From the NCBI RefSeq assembly GCF_003004785.1, contig NZ_PVZS01000006.1:1-64000 (forward strand): a stretch of 64,000 bases of DNA. The letters run 5' to 3'. The position numbers and the translations under genes are program-made. Shown here piece after piece: positions 5,810 through 13,994 of this stretch. Every line of letters starts with the position of its first letter. Position 1 is the stretch's first letter. The DNA comes from Alsobacter soli. Lineage in GTDB: Bacteria > Pseudomonadota > Alphaproteobacteria > Rhizobiales > Beijerinckiaceae. The notes below the pieces were generated by a model. That model did not search any database and was not told where the DNA came from. It saw only the letters and a program-made list of their open reading frames with translations.

Positions 5810-8428
5810 ATGGCTTACAAGCGTCAAACCGACCGGCTCCCGATCATCCCGGCCAACGCCAAGGAGCACAACGTCACCTGCCACTACTGCATCGTGGGCT
5901 GCGGCTACAAAGCCTACACCTGGGACATGGACCAGCAGGGCACGACCGAGCCCGGCGGCAACAAGTTCAACACTGACCTGTCCAAGCAGCAGGGGGCCGA
6001 GACGGAGGCCTGGTACTCGCCGTCGATGTACAACGTCGTCCGGCAGAACGGCAAAGACGTCCACCTCGTCATCAAGCCCGACCCGGGCTGCGTCGTGAAC
6101 TCGGGCCTGGGATCGATCCGGGGCGCCCGGATGGCCGAAATGACCTACTCGCCCGTGCGCAACACGGAGCTGCAGCGCCTCACCGACCCGATGGTCTGGC
6201 GCTACGGTCAGATGCAGCCGACGTCCTGGGAGGACGCCCTCGACCTCGTGGCGCGGGTCACGGCCGCGGTGATCAATGAGCAGGGCGAGGACGGTCTCTT
6301 CGTCTCGGCCTTCGACCACGGCGGCGCCGGCGGCGGCTACGAGAACACCTGGGGCACCGGGAAGCTCTACTTCACCGCCATGAAGGTGAAGAACATCCGC
6401 ATCCACAACCGACCCGCCTACAACTCCGAGGTGCACGCCACCCGCGACATGGGCGTCGGCGAACTCAACAACTGCTACGAGGACGCCGAGCTGGCCGACA
6501 CCATCGTGGCGGTCGGCGCCAACAGCCTTGAGACGCAGACGAACTACTTCCTGAACCACTGGGTGCCCAACCTGCGCGGCATCTCCATGGACAAGAAAAA
6601 GGAGCAGCTTCCGAACGAAGCGCACGCCCCGGCCAGGGTCATCATCGTTGACCCCCGCCGCACCGTGACCGTGAACGCATGCGAGATCGAGGTGGGCAAG
6701 GACCGGGTGATGCACCTCGCGATCAACTCGGGCACCGACCTCGCTCTGTTCAACGCATGGCTGACCTACATCGCGGACAAGGGCTGGACGGACAAGGCGT
6801 TCATTCAGACCTCCACCGGCAACTTCGACCAGGCGCTGACGGGCAACCGGACGACGCTGGAGGAGGCCGCCAGGATTACGGGTCTGAGCGTCGACGAGAT
6901 CCGTCAGTCGGCTGAGTGGATCGCCCAGCCCAAGGAGGGCGGCGCGCGTCGTCGCACCATGTTCGCCTACGAGAAGGGGCTGATCTGGGGCAACGACAAT
7001 TACCGCACCAACGGCGCCCTGGTGAACGTGGCGCTGGCCACCGGCAACATCGGCCGGCCCGGCGGCGGCTGCGTCCGGCTCGGCGGCCACCAGGAGGGGT
7101 ACTCCAGGCCGTCCGACGCGCATGTCGGGCGCCCGGCCCCCTACGTCGACCAGCTGCTGATCGGCGGCAAGGGCGGCGTGCACCACATCTGGGGCTGCGA
7201 CCATTACAAGACCACTCTCAACGCCCTGAAGTTCAAGCAGGCGTACAAGCGCCGGACGGACATGGTGAAGGACGCCATGTCGGCCGTGCCCTGGGGCGAC
7301 CGGCCGGCGATGGTGGCCGCCATCATGGACGCCATCCGCAAGGGCGGTCTGTTCTCGGTCGACGTCGACATCATCCCGACCCAGATCGGCCAGGCCGCCC
7401 ACGTGTGGCTGCCCGCCGCGACCTCGGGCGAGATGAACCTCACCTCCATGAACGGCGAGCGCCGCATGAGGCTCACGGAGCGCTACATGGATCCGCCCGG
7501 GCGGGCCATGCCGGACTGCCTCATCGCGGCCCGGATCGCGAACAACCTGGAGCGGGTCTTCCGCGAGCAGGGCAAGAACGAGGTGGCCGACCGCTTCAAG
7601 GGCTTCGACTGGAAGACCGAGGAAGACGCCTTCATGGACGGCTACCACCAGCATGAGAAAGGCGGCGAGTTCGTCACCTACGCCCGGCTCCGGGCGATGG
7701 GGACGAACGGCTTCCAGGAGCCGGCCATCGGCCTGGAGGGCGGACCGCCGGCGGCAGGCGGCACGACCACCGGGCAGACGGCCGGCGTCGTCCTCCAGGG
7801 TCCCGCCATCCAGGGCGCCAGGGGCAAGGAGCCGGTCCTGCTCGCGTCCCCCCAGCCGGGAGGTTCGGCCGCAGGCGTGGTGGCCGGCTCCGAGCGGATC
7901 GTCGGCACCAAGCGCCTTTACGCCGACGGCAAGTTCAACACCAAGGACGGCAAGGCCGTCTTCATGGAGACCAAGTGGCGCGGGCTCCAGGCCGCCGGAA
8001 AGGAGGAGGAGTCGAAAAAGTTCGCCTTCCTCATCAACAACGGGCGGACGAACCACGTCTGGCAGAGCGCGTACCTGGATCAGCAGAACGACTTCGTGGT
8101 CGACCGCAACCCCTGGCCGTTCATCGAGATGCACCCTGACGACATGGCTGAGCTCGGCCTCAAGCCGGGAGACCTCGTCGAGGTCTACAACGACAACGGC
8201 TCGACCCAGGCCATGGCGTACCCGACAGACCGGGCCCGGCGGAAGCAGACCTTCATGCTGTTCGGTTTCCCGTCTGGCGTGCAGGGCAACGTGGTGTCCG
8301 CGGGAGTGAACGAGTTCATCATCCCCAACTACAAGCAAACCTGGGGCAACATCCGGAAACTCGCGGACGCGCCCGAGGCGCTGCGAGGCTACTCCTTCAA
8401 GTCCAAGGAATACACGCCGCCCGCTTGA
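5810..8428 (+). CDS. aioA: Arsenite oxidase large subunit, molybdopterin and 3Fe-4S protein
   Basis: 872 residues. It oxidises arsenite to arsenate at a bis-MGD molybdenum centre in the periplasm, carried across by the AioB Tat signal since it has none itself. The N-terminal CHYCIVGCGYKAYTW (Cys24, 27, 31) is the three-cysteine 3Fe-4S motif characteristic of AioA. Further family blocks are FDHGGAGGGYENTWGTG, RNTELQRLTDPMV and the C-terminal FLINNGRTNHVWQ. It is longer than most AioA proteins I know (about 825-845), because residues 645-696 form a Gly/Ala/Pro-rich stretch that interrupts an otherwise conserved region. The start has a GAGGAGG site. Confidence 0.95.
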   Translation: MAYKRQTDRLPIIPANAKEHNVTCHYCIVGCGYKAYTWDMDQQGTTEPGGNKFNTDLSKQQGAETEAWYSPSMYNVVRQNGKDVHLVIKPDPGCVVNSGLGSIRGARMAEMTYSPVRNTELQRLTDPMVWRYGQMQPTSWEDALDLVARVTAAVINEQGEDGLFVSAFDHGGAGGGYENTWGTGKLYFTAMKVKNIRIHNRPAYNSEVHATRDMGVGELNNCYEDAELADTIVAVGANSLETQTNYFLNHWVPNLRGISMDKKKEQLPNEAHAPARVIIVDPRRTVTVNACEIEVGKDRVMHLAINSGTDLALFNAWLTYIADKGWTDKAFIQTSTGNFDQALTGNRTTLEEAARITGLSVDEIRQSAEWIAQPKEGGARRRTMFAYEKGLIWGNDNYRTNGALVNVALATGNIGRPGGGCVRLGGHQEGYSRPSDAHVGRPAPYVDQLLIGGKGGVHHIWGCDHYKTTLNALKFKQAYKRRTDMVKDAMSAVPWGDRPAMVAAIMDAIRKGGLFSVDVDIIPTQIGQAAHVWLPAATSGEMNLTSMNGERRMRLTERYMDPPGRAMPDCLIAARIANNLERVFREQGKNEVADRFKGFDWKTEEDAFMDGYHQHEKGGEFVTYARLRAMGTNGFQEPAIGLEGGPPAAGGTTTGQTAGVVLQGPAIQGARGKEPVLLASPQPGGSAAGVVAGSERIVGTKRLYADGKFNTKDGKAVFMETKWRGLQAAGKEEESKKFAFLINNGRTNHVWQSAYLDQQNDFVVDRNPWPFIEMHPDDMAELGLKPGDLVEVYNDNGSTQAMAYPTDRARRKQTFMLFGFPSGVQGNVVSAGVNEFIIPNYKQTWGNIRKLADAPEALRGYSFKSKEYTPPA

Positions 8429-8439
8429 TCCCGGGCCTC

Positions 8440-8466
8440 GCCCGGGCGGCCAACCGCCGCCCGGGC
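8440..8466 (+). terminator. Strong GC hairpin between aioA and moeA
   Basis: An 11-bp perfect stem (GCCCGGGCGGC paired with GCCGCCCGGGC) closes a 5-nt CAACC loop just after the aioA stop. No T-run follows, so it may stabilise the aioBA message or slow polymerase rather than terminate fully; moeA probably still receives read-through. Confidence 0.45.
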
Positions 8467-8488
8467 TGCTTCTGCAGAGGGGGCGCCC

Positions 8489-9748
8489 ATGAACTTCCAA
8501 GCGATGCCGCCCGAGGTGCTGGCGCAAGAGCGCGGGCTGATCGGGATCGACGAGGCGCGCGAGCGCGCTGCCTCTTACGCCGGCTCCGGGTTGGCGACCG
8601 AGGTCGCGCCGCTCGTCTGCGCCGCGGGACGTGTGCTCGCCGCCGACCTGAGGGCGAGGCATGCGCAACCGCCGTTCGACAACTCCGCCATGGACGGCTA
8701 CGCGGCCTTCACCAACGGGGAGCCGCTTGAGGCCGGCTCAAGGCTGCAGGTGACGTCCAGGACACCGGCCGGATCCGTGGCGACACCTATTTCTCCCGGC
8801 ACCTGCGCGAGGATCTTCACCGGGGCCTCGTTGCCCGCGGGCGCCGACGCGGTCGTGATGCAGGAGCACGTCCTTCGCGACGGGGATCACATCGTGCTTC
8901 GGCGGGCGCTCATGCCGGGCGACAACATCCGTCGGCAAGGCGAAGACATTCAGCCTGGAGAGCTTCTCCTGAGCGCGGGACAGAGGCTGGACGCACGTCA
9001 CGTCGCCCTGATCGCGAGCCAGGGCCACGCGCTCGTCAGGATCCAGCAGCGCATCCGGGTCGGCGTGATCTCGACCGGCCGAGAGCTCGTCCAGCCGGGA
9101 CGCGAGCTGGAGGCCGCGCAGATCTACGACAGCAACAGGCCGATGCTTGCGACGCTGGCCGCCCATGCCGGGGCGGAGGTGGTTGACGGGGGATGGGTGG
9201 ACGACGAGGCCGACGCGCTCGCCGCGCGGATGCAGGACCTCGCGGCGACATGCCAGCTCGTCGTGACGACCGGCGGGGCCTCCGTTAGCGAGGAGGACCA
9301 CTCCTTTGCGGCCCTCAAACGAGCCGGTGGTCATGGCGAAGTCCTGCGCATCGCCTTGAAGCCGGGCAAGCCAGCCGTGGTGGGCCGGATGGGCGAAGCC
9401 GCCTACCTCGGGCTGCCGGGCAACCCGGTCGCCGCGCTGGTGTCGTGGCTCATGCTGGGCAGCGCGGTCCTCGGCCGCCTGCGCGGGTTCGACTTCGAGC
9501 GGCCACGGGGCGAACCGCTGACCTGCGCCGTCGCCCACCAGCGCAGGCCGGGCCGGACCGAGTTCGCGCCTGCTCGCGTCGTGACCCGTCCTGACGGCGG
9601 GAAGGGCCTGGAGATCCTCGGCCGCGGCGGATCCGCCCGCCTGATGCCTCTCGTCCTGGCGGACGGCCTGGCCGAGATCCCGGCCGCCGTCGCGCATGTG
9701 CCGGCCGGGATGGAGCTGGCCTTTCACCGCTTCGGAGGATGTGCCTAG
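8489..9748 (+). CDS. moeA: Molybdopterin molybdenumtransferase (MoeA family)
   Basis: 419 residues, the usual MoeA length. It inserts molybdate into adenylylated molybdopterin to give the cofactor that AioA needs. Visible family motifs are the MDGYA block near the N-terminus, [11 protein letters not shown], the [12 protein letters not shown] nucleotide-binding block and [11 protein letters not shown] moeA gene next to aioBA is common and probably supplies extra cofactor capacity during oxidase induction. It is on the same strand, 60 bp after aioA, with a hairpin between. Its stop overlaps by 4 bp the end of the convergent arsH. Confidence 0.92.
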   Translation: MNFQAMPPEVLAQERGLIGIDEARERAASYAGSGLATEVAPLVCAAGRVLAADLRARHAQPPFDNSAMDGYAAFTNGEPLEAGSRLQVTSRTPAGSVATPISPGTCARIFTGASLPAGADAVVMQEHVLRDGDHIVLRRALMPGDNIRRQGEDIQPGELLLSAGQRLDARHVALIASQGHALVRIQQRIRVGVISTGRELVQPGRELEAAQIYDSNRPMLATLAAHAGAEVVDGGWVDDEADALAARMQDLAATCQLVVTTGGASVSEEDHSFAALKRAGGHGEVLRIALKPGKPAVVGRMGEAAYLGLPGNPVAALVSWLMLGSAVLGRLRGFDFERPRGEPLTCAVAHQRRPGRTEFAPARVVTRPDGGKGLEILGRGGSARLMPLVLADGLAEIPAAVAHVPAGMELAFHRFGGCA

Positions 9749-10455
9749 ATCCGCCCCAGGCCGGTGCGCTGGGCCAGCTTCTCGGCCGCCTCCTTCCGCT
9801 CGCTGTAGCGGCTGGTCAGGTAATCCGACACGCCGCGGGTCAGGAGCGTGAACTTCATCAGTTCTTCCATCACGTCGACGACCCGGTCGTAGTAGGAGGA
9901 AGGCAGCATCCGGCCCGCCTCGTCGAACTGCTCGTAGGCCTTGGCAACCGAGGACTGGTTCGGAATCGTGATCATCCTCATCCAGCGCCCGAGCACGCGC
10001 AGCTGGTTCACGGCGTTGAAGGACTGCGAGCCTCCGCTGACCTGCATGACGGCCAGCGTCTTGCCCTGAGTGGGCCGGACGGCGCCGATGGACAGCGGGA
10101 TCCAGTCGATCTGCGCCTTCATAATTCCCGTGATGGCGCCGTGCCGCTCCGGGCTGCACCAGACCTGGCCCTCGGACCAAGCCGACAGGTCCCGAAGCTC
10201 GCGCACCTTGGGGTGATCGGCGGGGGCGTCATCCGGCAGCGGCAGGCCGCTCGGGTCGAAGATCCGCGTCTCGGCCCCGTAGGCTTCAAGCAGCCGGGCC
10301 GCCTCATGCGTCAGAAACCGGCTGTAGGAGCGCTGCCTCACCGATCCGTAGAGCAGCAGGATGCGCGGCGGGTGGCTCGGAGCCTCACGCCGCAGCGCGG
10401 CTTGGTCGACGGGGCTGAACGCCTCCGCCGCGACGTTCGGGAGGTCCTCAAGCAC
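9745..10455 (-). CDS. arsH: ArsH NADPH-dependent FMN reductase
   Basis: 236 residues of the flavodoxin-like NADPH:FMN reductase family. The phosphate-binding loop [13 protein letters not shown] and the downstream [19 protein letters not shown] are typical of ArsH. Some ArsH enzymes oxidise trivalent organoarsenicals; others protect against oxidative stress. Which applies cannot be told from sequence. It is the last gene of the ars operon and starts 8 bp inside the upstream arsC, so translation is probably coupled. Confidence 0.92.
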   Translation of the reverse strand: MLEDLPNVAAEAFSPVDQAALRREAPSHPPRILLLYGSVRQRSYSRFLTHEAARLLEAYGAETRIFDPSGLPLPDDAPADHPKVRELRDLSAWSEGQVWCSPERHGAITGIMKAQIDWIPLSIGAVRPTQGKTLAVMQVSGGSQSFNAVNQLRVLGRWMRMITIPNQSSVAKAYEQFDEAGRMLPSSYYDRVVDVMEELMKFTLLTRGVSDYLTSRYSERKEAAEKLAQRTGLGRI

Positions 10456-10864
10456 GGGGTGAGCCGCTCTCGACGACGTCGCCGTCCTCCTTCACGTACC
10501 GGCCAATGTCCGGGTTCGGCAGGATCTCCAGCACAGCTTCGGAGGGGCGGCACAGCCGCGCGCCCTTCGGCGTCTCCACGATGGGCCGGTTGATCAGGAT
10601 CGGGTGCATCATCATGAAGTCGATCAGCTGGTCGTCCGTCCACTTCGGGTCCGCCAGCCCGAGCTCGCCGTAGGGGGTCCCCTTCTCGCGCAGCAGCTGG
10701 CGCGGGGTGATACCTATCTTGGCGATGAGCTCGATCAGGCGCTCGCGGCTTGGCGGCGTCTTCAGGTACTCGATGACGACCGGCTCCTCGCCGCTCTGCC
10801 GGATCATGGCCAAGGTGTTGCGGGACGTCCCGCAGGCGGGGTTGTGGTAGATGGTGACGGTCAC
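10448..10864 (-). CDS. arsC: Glutaredoxin-linked arsenate reductase (ArsC, Spx/ArsC family)
   Basis: 138 residues from a GTG start at 10864 that overlaps the acr3 stop (GTGA). The [17 protein letters not shown] block carries the catalytic Cys, and [16 protein letters not shown] carries the conserved Arg region of this family. The enzyme reduces arsenate to arsenite using glutathione and glutaredoxin, in the cytoplasm, so that Acr3 can export it. A second, unrelated arsenate reductase lies two genes upstream in the same operon. Confidence 0.93.
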   Translation of the reverse strand: MTVTIYHNPACGTSRNTLAMIRQSGEEPVVIEYLKTPPSRERLIELIAKIGITPRQLLREKGTPYGELGLADPKWTDDQLIDFMMMHPILINRPIVETPKGARLCRPSEAVLEILPNPDIGRYVKEDGDVVESGSPRA

Positions 10865-11919
10865 GGCTTGGCCTCCACGGGCTTGGTCGGGGTTTCGCCG
10901 GCGCCGCGCTCGTACCAGTCCTTGGACCGGTTCACGATCCAGACCACGGACAGCATGACCGGGACCTCGATGAGGACGCCCACCACGGTCGCCAGCGCCG
11001 CGCCAGAGTTGAACCCGAACAGGCTGATGGCGGCCGCCACGGCGAGTTCGAAGAAGTTGCTGGCGCCGATCAGGGCGGAGGGGCCCGCGACGCAGTGCTG
11101 CTCGCCGGCGATCCGGTTCAGCAGGTAGGCCAGCCCGGAGTTCAGGTAGACCTGGATCAGGATCGGGACGGCCAGCATGGCGATCACCGCCGGCTGAGCC
11201 AGGATCTGCTCGCCCTGAAATCCGAACAGCAGCACCAGAGTAGCGAGCAGGGCGACGAGCGACAGCGGCTGCAGGGTCCGCAGCAGGCCGGCGAGCGCCG
11301 CCTCGCCCTGGGACAGGAGGCTGCGGCGCAGCACCTGCGCGAAGATCACCGGCACGACGATGTAGAGCACGACGGAGATCGCCAGCGTGTCCCACGGCAC
11401 GGTGATCGCTGAGAGCCCGAGCAGCAGGCCGACGATGGGCGCGAAGGCGACCACCATGATCACGTCGTTGAGCGCCACCTGCGACAGGGTGAAGTGGGGC
11501 TCGCCCTTGGTCAGGTGGCTCCACACGAACACCATGGCGGTGCACGGCGCGGCGGCGAGGATGATCAGGCCGGCGATATAGGAGCTGATCTGGTCCGCAG
11601 GCAGGTAGGGCCGGAACAGGTAGCCGACGAAGAGCCACCCGAGCAGCGCCATGGAGAACGGCTTCACGGCCCAGTTGATGAACAGGGTGACGCCGATGCC
11701 ACGCCAGTGCTCGCGCACCTGGCCCAGCGAGGCGAAATCGATCTTCACCAGCATGGGGACGATCATGAGCCAAATCAGCACCGCCACGGGGACGTTGACC
11801 TTGGCGACCTCCATGGCGCCCACCGCATGGAAGACGGCCGGAAAGGCGTGGCCGAGCGCCACGCCGACGACGATGCACAGGGCGACCCAGAGGGTCAGGT
11901 AGCGTTCGAAGATCGACAT
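10861..11919 (-). CDS. acr3: Acr3 arsenite efflux permease
   Basis: 352 residues, about ten membrane helices, with the family signature AAPCTAMVFVWS holding the Cys needed for arsenite transport. Other conserved stretches include WLMIVPMLVKIDF near the N-terminus and GASNFFELAVA near the C-terminus. It exports arsenite by proton antiport across the inner membrane. It follows the LMW-type arsC with only 7 bp between and overlaps the glutaredoxin-type arsC by 4 bp, so the genes form one tightly packed operon. Confidence 0.95.
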   Translation of the reverse strand: MSIFERYLTLWVALCIVVGVALGHAFPAVFHAVGAMEVAKVNVPVAVLIWLMIVPMLVKIDFASLGQVREHWRGIGVTLFINWAVKPFSMALLGWLFVGYLFRPYLPADQISSYIAGLIILAAAPCTAMVFVWSHLTKGEPHFTLSQVALNDVIMVVAFAPIVGLLLGLSAITVPWDTLAISVVLYIVVPVIFAQVLRRSLLSQGEAALAGLLRTLQPLSLVALLATLVLLFGFQGEQILAQPAVIAMLAVPILIQVYLNSGLAYLLNRIAGEQHCVAGPSALIGASNFFELAVAAAISLFGFNSGAALATVVGVLIEVPVMLSVVWIVNRSKDWYERGAGETPTKPVEAKP

Positions 11920-11926
11920 GCCGGCC

Positions 11927-12463
11927 TCAGACGGTGAGCTTGGATTGGCGCGCGCCGGCGGAGGCGCCCTCGGCGGCGCCGATCTCGCGGACCCGGTTGC
12001 GCAGCGAGGCGGCGTCGAGCTTGGCCATCGGCAGCGCCAGGAAGGCGGAGATCCGGTTGCGCATCAGCCGGAAGGCCTCGACGAAGGCGCGCTCCTTCTC
12101 GGCGGCGGTCCCCTCGACGGCGGCGGGGTCCTCGATCCCCCAATGGGCGGTCACCGGCTGGCCCGGCCACACCGGGCAGGCCTCGCCGGCGGCGCTGTCG
12201 CAGACGGTGAAGACGAAGTCCATGACCGGGGCGCCGGGGACGGCGAACTCGTCCCAGCTCTTCGACCGGTAGCCCTCGGCAGGGTAGCCGAAGTTGCCGA
12301 GGACCTTGGGCGCCAGCGGGTTCACCGCGCCCTTGGGCTGGCTCCCCGCCGAGAAGGCTTGGAAGCGCCCCTCCCCGTCCTTGCGCAGGATGCCCTCGGC
12401 CAGGATCGAGCGGGCGCTGTTGCCCGTGCAGAGGAACAGGACGTTGAACACCTTGTCAGGCAT
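11927..12463 (-). CDS. arsC: Low-molecular-weight-phosphatase-type arsenate reductase
   Basis: 178 residues. The P-loop LFLCTGNSARSILAE (CxGNSARS) is the active site of LMW-PTPase-like arsenate reductases. Downstream MDFVFTVCDSAAGEACPVWPG supplies the second and third cysteines used in the thioredoxin-coupled cycle, and HWGIEDPAAVEG is the acidic loop. It converts arsenate to arsenite in the cytoplasm. It overlaps arsR by 8 bp. The C-terminal 25 residues are a variable tail. Confidence 0.92.
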   Translation of the reverse strand: MPDKVFNVLFLCTGNSARSILAEGILRKDGEGRFQAFSAGSQPKGAVNPLAPKVLGNFGYPAEGYRSKSWDEFAVPGAPVMDFVFTVCDSAAGEACPVWPGQPVTAHWGIEDPAAVEGTAAEKERAFVEAFRLMRNRISAFLALPMAKLDAASLRNRVREIGAAEGASAGARQSKLTV

Positions 12464-12806
12464 CGGCGGGCTCCGGGCAGCAGCGGGCGAGCCCGGCCAG
12501 CGCCGGGCTGCAGACTTCGGGATGACCCTGGCAACAGTCCTCCGTCAGGAAGCGGAGGACCTCGCCCAGGCCGGAAAACGAGGCGCTGTAGATGATCGAG
12601 CGGGACTGGCGGCGCGACGTGACGAGGCCCGCGTGCTCCAGCTCCTTGAGGTGGAAGGACAGGCGCGAGGACGTGGCCCCCACAGCCTCGCCCAACGCGC
12701 CGGCGGCCATGCCGTCCGGGCCGGCCTTCACCAGCAGGCGCACGATCTGTAGCCGGGTTTCCTGGGCGAGCGCCGCAAAGGCGGGGACGGCGTCACGTTC
12801 CAGCAT
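12456..12806 (-). CDS. arsR: ArsR-family arsenite-responsive repressor
   Basis: 116 residues with a winged-helix fold; ATSSRLSFHLKELEHAGLV is the recognition helix region. Unlike the classical ELCVCDL type, the likely arsenite-binding cysteines are near the C-terminus: DCCQGHPEVC and then ARCCPE. This is the layout of the C-terminal-thiol ArsR groups, where release of DNA follows As(III) binding. It leads the ars operon, and an 18-bp dyad 10 bp before its start codon is the probable operator, so it should repress its own operon. Confidence 0.92.
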   Translation of the reverse strand: MLERDAVPAFAALAQETRLQIVRLLVKAGPDGMAAGALGEAVGATSSRLSFHLKELEHAGLVTSRRQSRSIIYSASFSGLGEVLRFLTEDCCQGHPEVCSPALAGLARCCPEPADA

Positions 12807-12815
12807 CTATCATGA

Positions 12816-12833
12816 TCTCAAGAGAGGTTGAGA
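12816..12833. promoter_or_regulatory. Candidate ArsR operator
   Basis: TCTCAA-N6-TTGAGA is a perfect inverted repeat located 10-27 bp upstream of the arsR start codon on the minus strand. Size and place suit autorepression by a winged-helix dimer. Confidence 0.65.
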
Positions 12834-13118
12834 CTTACAGGTGCACTATCCGCTAGGACGGCGCAAGCCTTTCCTAGATGCGCCTCATGACAGCGGCGTG
12901 ACGCCCCGCCAACGCGATCCGCTTCCCACGGCGGCCGCGCCATGGCCATCAGTGCAGATACCGCCGGGCCGCGCCGAGCCCAGCGATGGTGAGGTTCTGG
13001 TCCGCGGCATCTCGGACCCATGCGCGGCCATCGTGGTCGCATGCCGCCTCGGACACTCTCGCGCTCGTGACGCGCCCGGACTTCCCAACCCGGCCCTGGT
13101 GTGAGAGGGTGCCGCCGC
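12834..13118. other. Intergenic region between divergent ars and cus operons, nothing recognised
   Basis: About 285 bp between the ars operator and the first gene of the cus-like operon. Open frames here have no family-like sequence and no ribosome-binding site. Promoters for both directions must lie in it, but I could not place convincing -35/-10 elements. Confidence 0.4.
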
Positions 13119-13496
13119 ATGAGACTTTGGCTCGCCATCACACGCCTGCTATCAATCATTGCGATTGTCAGCGTCGTGCTTGCGCCGTTCACCGCGCCGG
13201 CGGGAGCCGGCGGCATGGCCAAGGAGATGCCCGGCGCAGCGTCGGACAACACGTCCAATGACGGTGCCACAGCGACGGTAGATATGCCGTGCTGTCCGCC
13301 TGCGAAGCCCGCGGATGCAGATTGCCGGAAGGCCTGTCCGCTCGCGACCTTGTGCTTCGCCAAGCTTATCCAAGGCGTCCTGCCTGTTAGCGCGGTGCGG
13401 GCCCGCATCGACCTCGCCATGGCGTTCCTCCCGGTAGATGACGCGACGCCGGAGACGCAGGCGCCCTCGCCACCGCCCAGACCACCGCAAGCCTGA
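13119..13496 (+). CDS. Cys-rich putative periplasmic protein at the head of the cus operon
   Basis: 125 residues from ATG 13119; a GTG 18 bp earlier is possible. A long hydrophobic signal or anchor (LWLAITRLLSIIAIVSVVLA) is followed by a mature part with DMPCCPPAKPADADCRKACP, five cysteines in about 20 residues, which could bind soft metals. The tail is Pro-rich. I do not know a named family. Similar short Cys-rich proteins sit ahead of copper and silver RND operons, so a periplasmic metal-binding role is inferred from position and cysteine content. Confidence 0.65.
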   Translation: MRLWLAITRLLSIIAIVSVVLAPFTAPAGAGGMAKEMPGAASDNTSNDGATATVDMPCCPPAKPADADCRKACPLATLCFAKLIQGVLPVSAVRARIDLAMAFLPVDDATPETQAPSPPPRPPQA

Positions 13497-13505
13497 GATC
13501 GTCGC

Positions 13506-13551
13506 CCGGCCCCTGGGCCGGTTTGATCCCGCGTGGCTTTGGTCACGCGGG
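13506..13551. other. Two hairpins between the first two cus-operon genes
   Basis: CCGGCC-CCTG-GGCCGG (13506-13521, followed by TTTG) and CCCGCGTG-N8-CACGCGGG (13528-13551) both fold well. The first is a weak terminator-like element. They may set relative expression of the Cys-rich protein and the genes downstream. Confidence 0.35.
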
Positions 13552-13598
13552 CGACAGGTCGCATCCCGCGGCCGCCAGCATCTCAGGAGACACAGACG

Positions 13599-13994
13599 AT
13601 GAAGTCGTCGAAACCCTCGCTCGTACTCGGGGCCGCGCTGCTTGGCCTTGCCCTTGTCGGATCTGCAAAAGCCGACCCCAAGGATTACGAATTCCAACTC
13701 GTTCAGAAGGAAATCAAGGTAGGCGAGGCCGTCGTCGCAGCCCGTCTCGTCGACAGGCGCTCTGGCAAGCCCGTGCCGGATGCTGTGATCTTCGCCAAGC
13801 GCATCGACATGGCCCCGGACGGCATGGCGATGATGGCATCGCCCATCGAGCAGGAGCCCTCCACCGAGCCCGGCGTCTATCGCTTCAAGACACGGCTGAC
13901 GATGGCCGGCGGCTGGCAACTCTCGCTCGGCGCCAAGATCCAGGGCGAGGAAGGAACGGTCGAGAACAAGCTGGTCCTCAAGGCCACACAATGA
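13599..13994 (+). CDS. FixH/YtkA-like periplasmic protein
   Basis: 131 residues. The ATG at 13599 is preceded by CAGGAGA, and the protein begins with a signal peptide (LVLGAALLGLALVGSAKA). The mature part reads like the immunoglobulin-fold FixH/YtkA-like domain: a VGEAVVAARLVDRRSGKPV strand pair, then TEPGVYRFKTRLTMAGGW. A Met-rich patch (MAPDGMAMMASP) may bind Cu(I) or Ag(I). It overlaps cusB by 4 bp (ATGA), so it belongs to the efflux operon. Function is inferred from context. Confidence 0.75.
   Translation: MKSSKPSLVLGAALLGLALVGSAKADPKDYEFQLVQKEIKVGEAVVAARLVDRRSGKPVPDAVIFAKRIDMAPDGMAMMASPIEQEPSTEPGVYRFKTRLTMAGGWQLSLGAKIQGEEGTVENKLVLKATQ

Noticed and set aside
5567-8668. A 1033-codon open frame on the minus strand opposite aioA
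   Set aside because: Its composition is Arg/His/Val/Asp-rich with no domain motif. The plus strand encodes a clear arsenite oxidase, so this is a high-GC antisense shadow.
12818-13564. A 248-codon minus-strand frame across the ars-cus intergenic region
   Set aside because: It crosses the exported Cys-rich gene and the ars operator; no family-like text.
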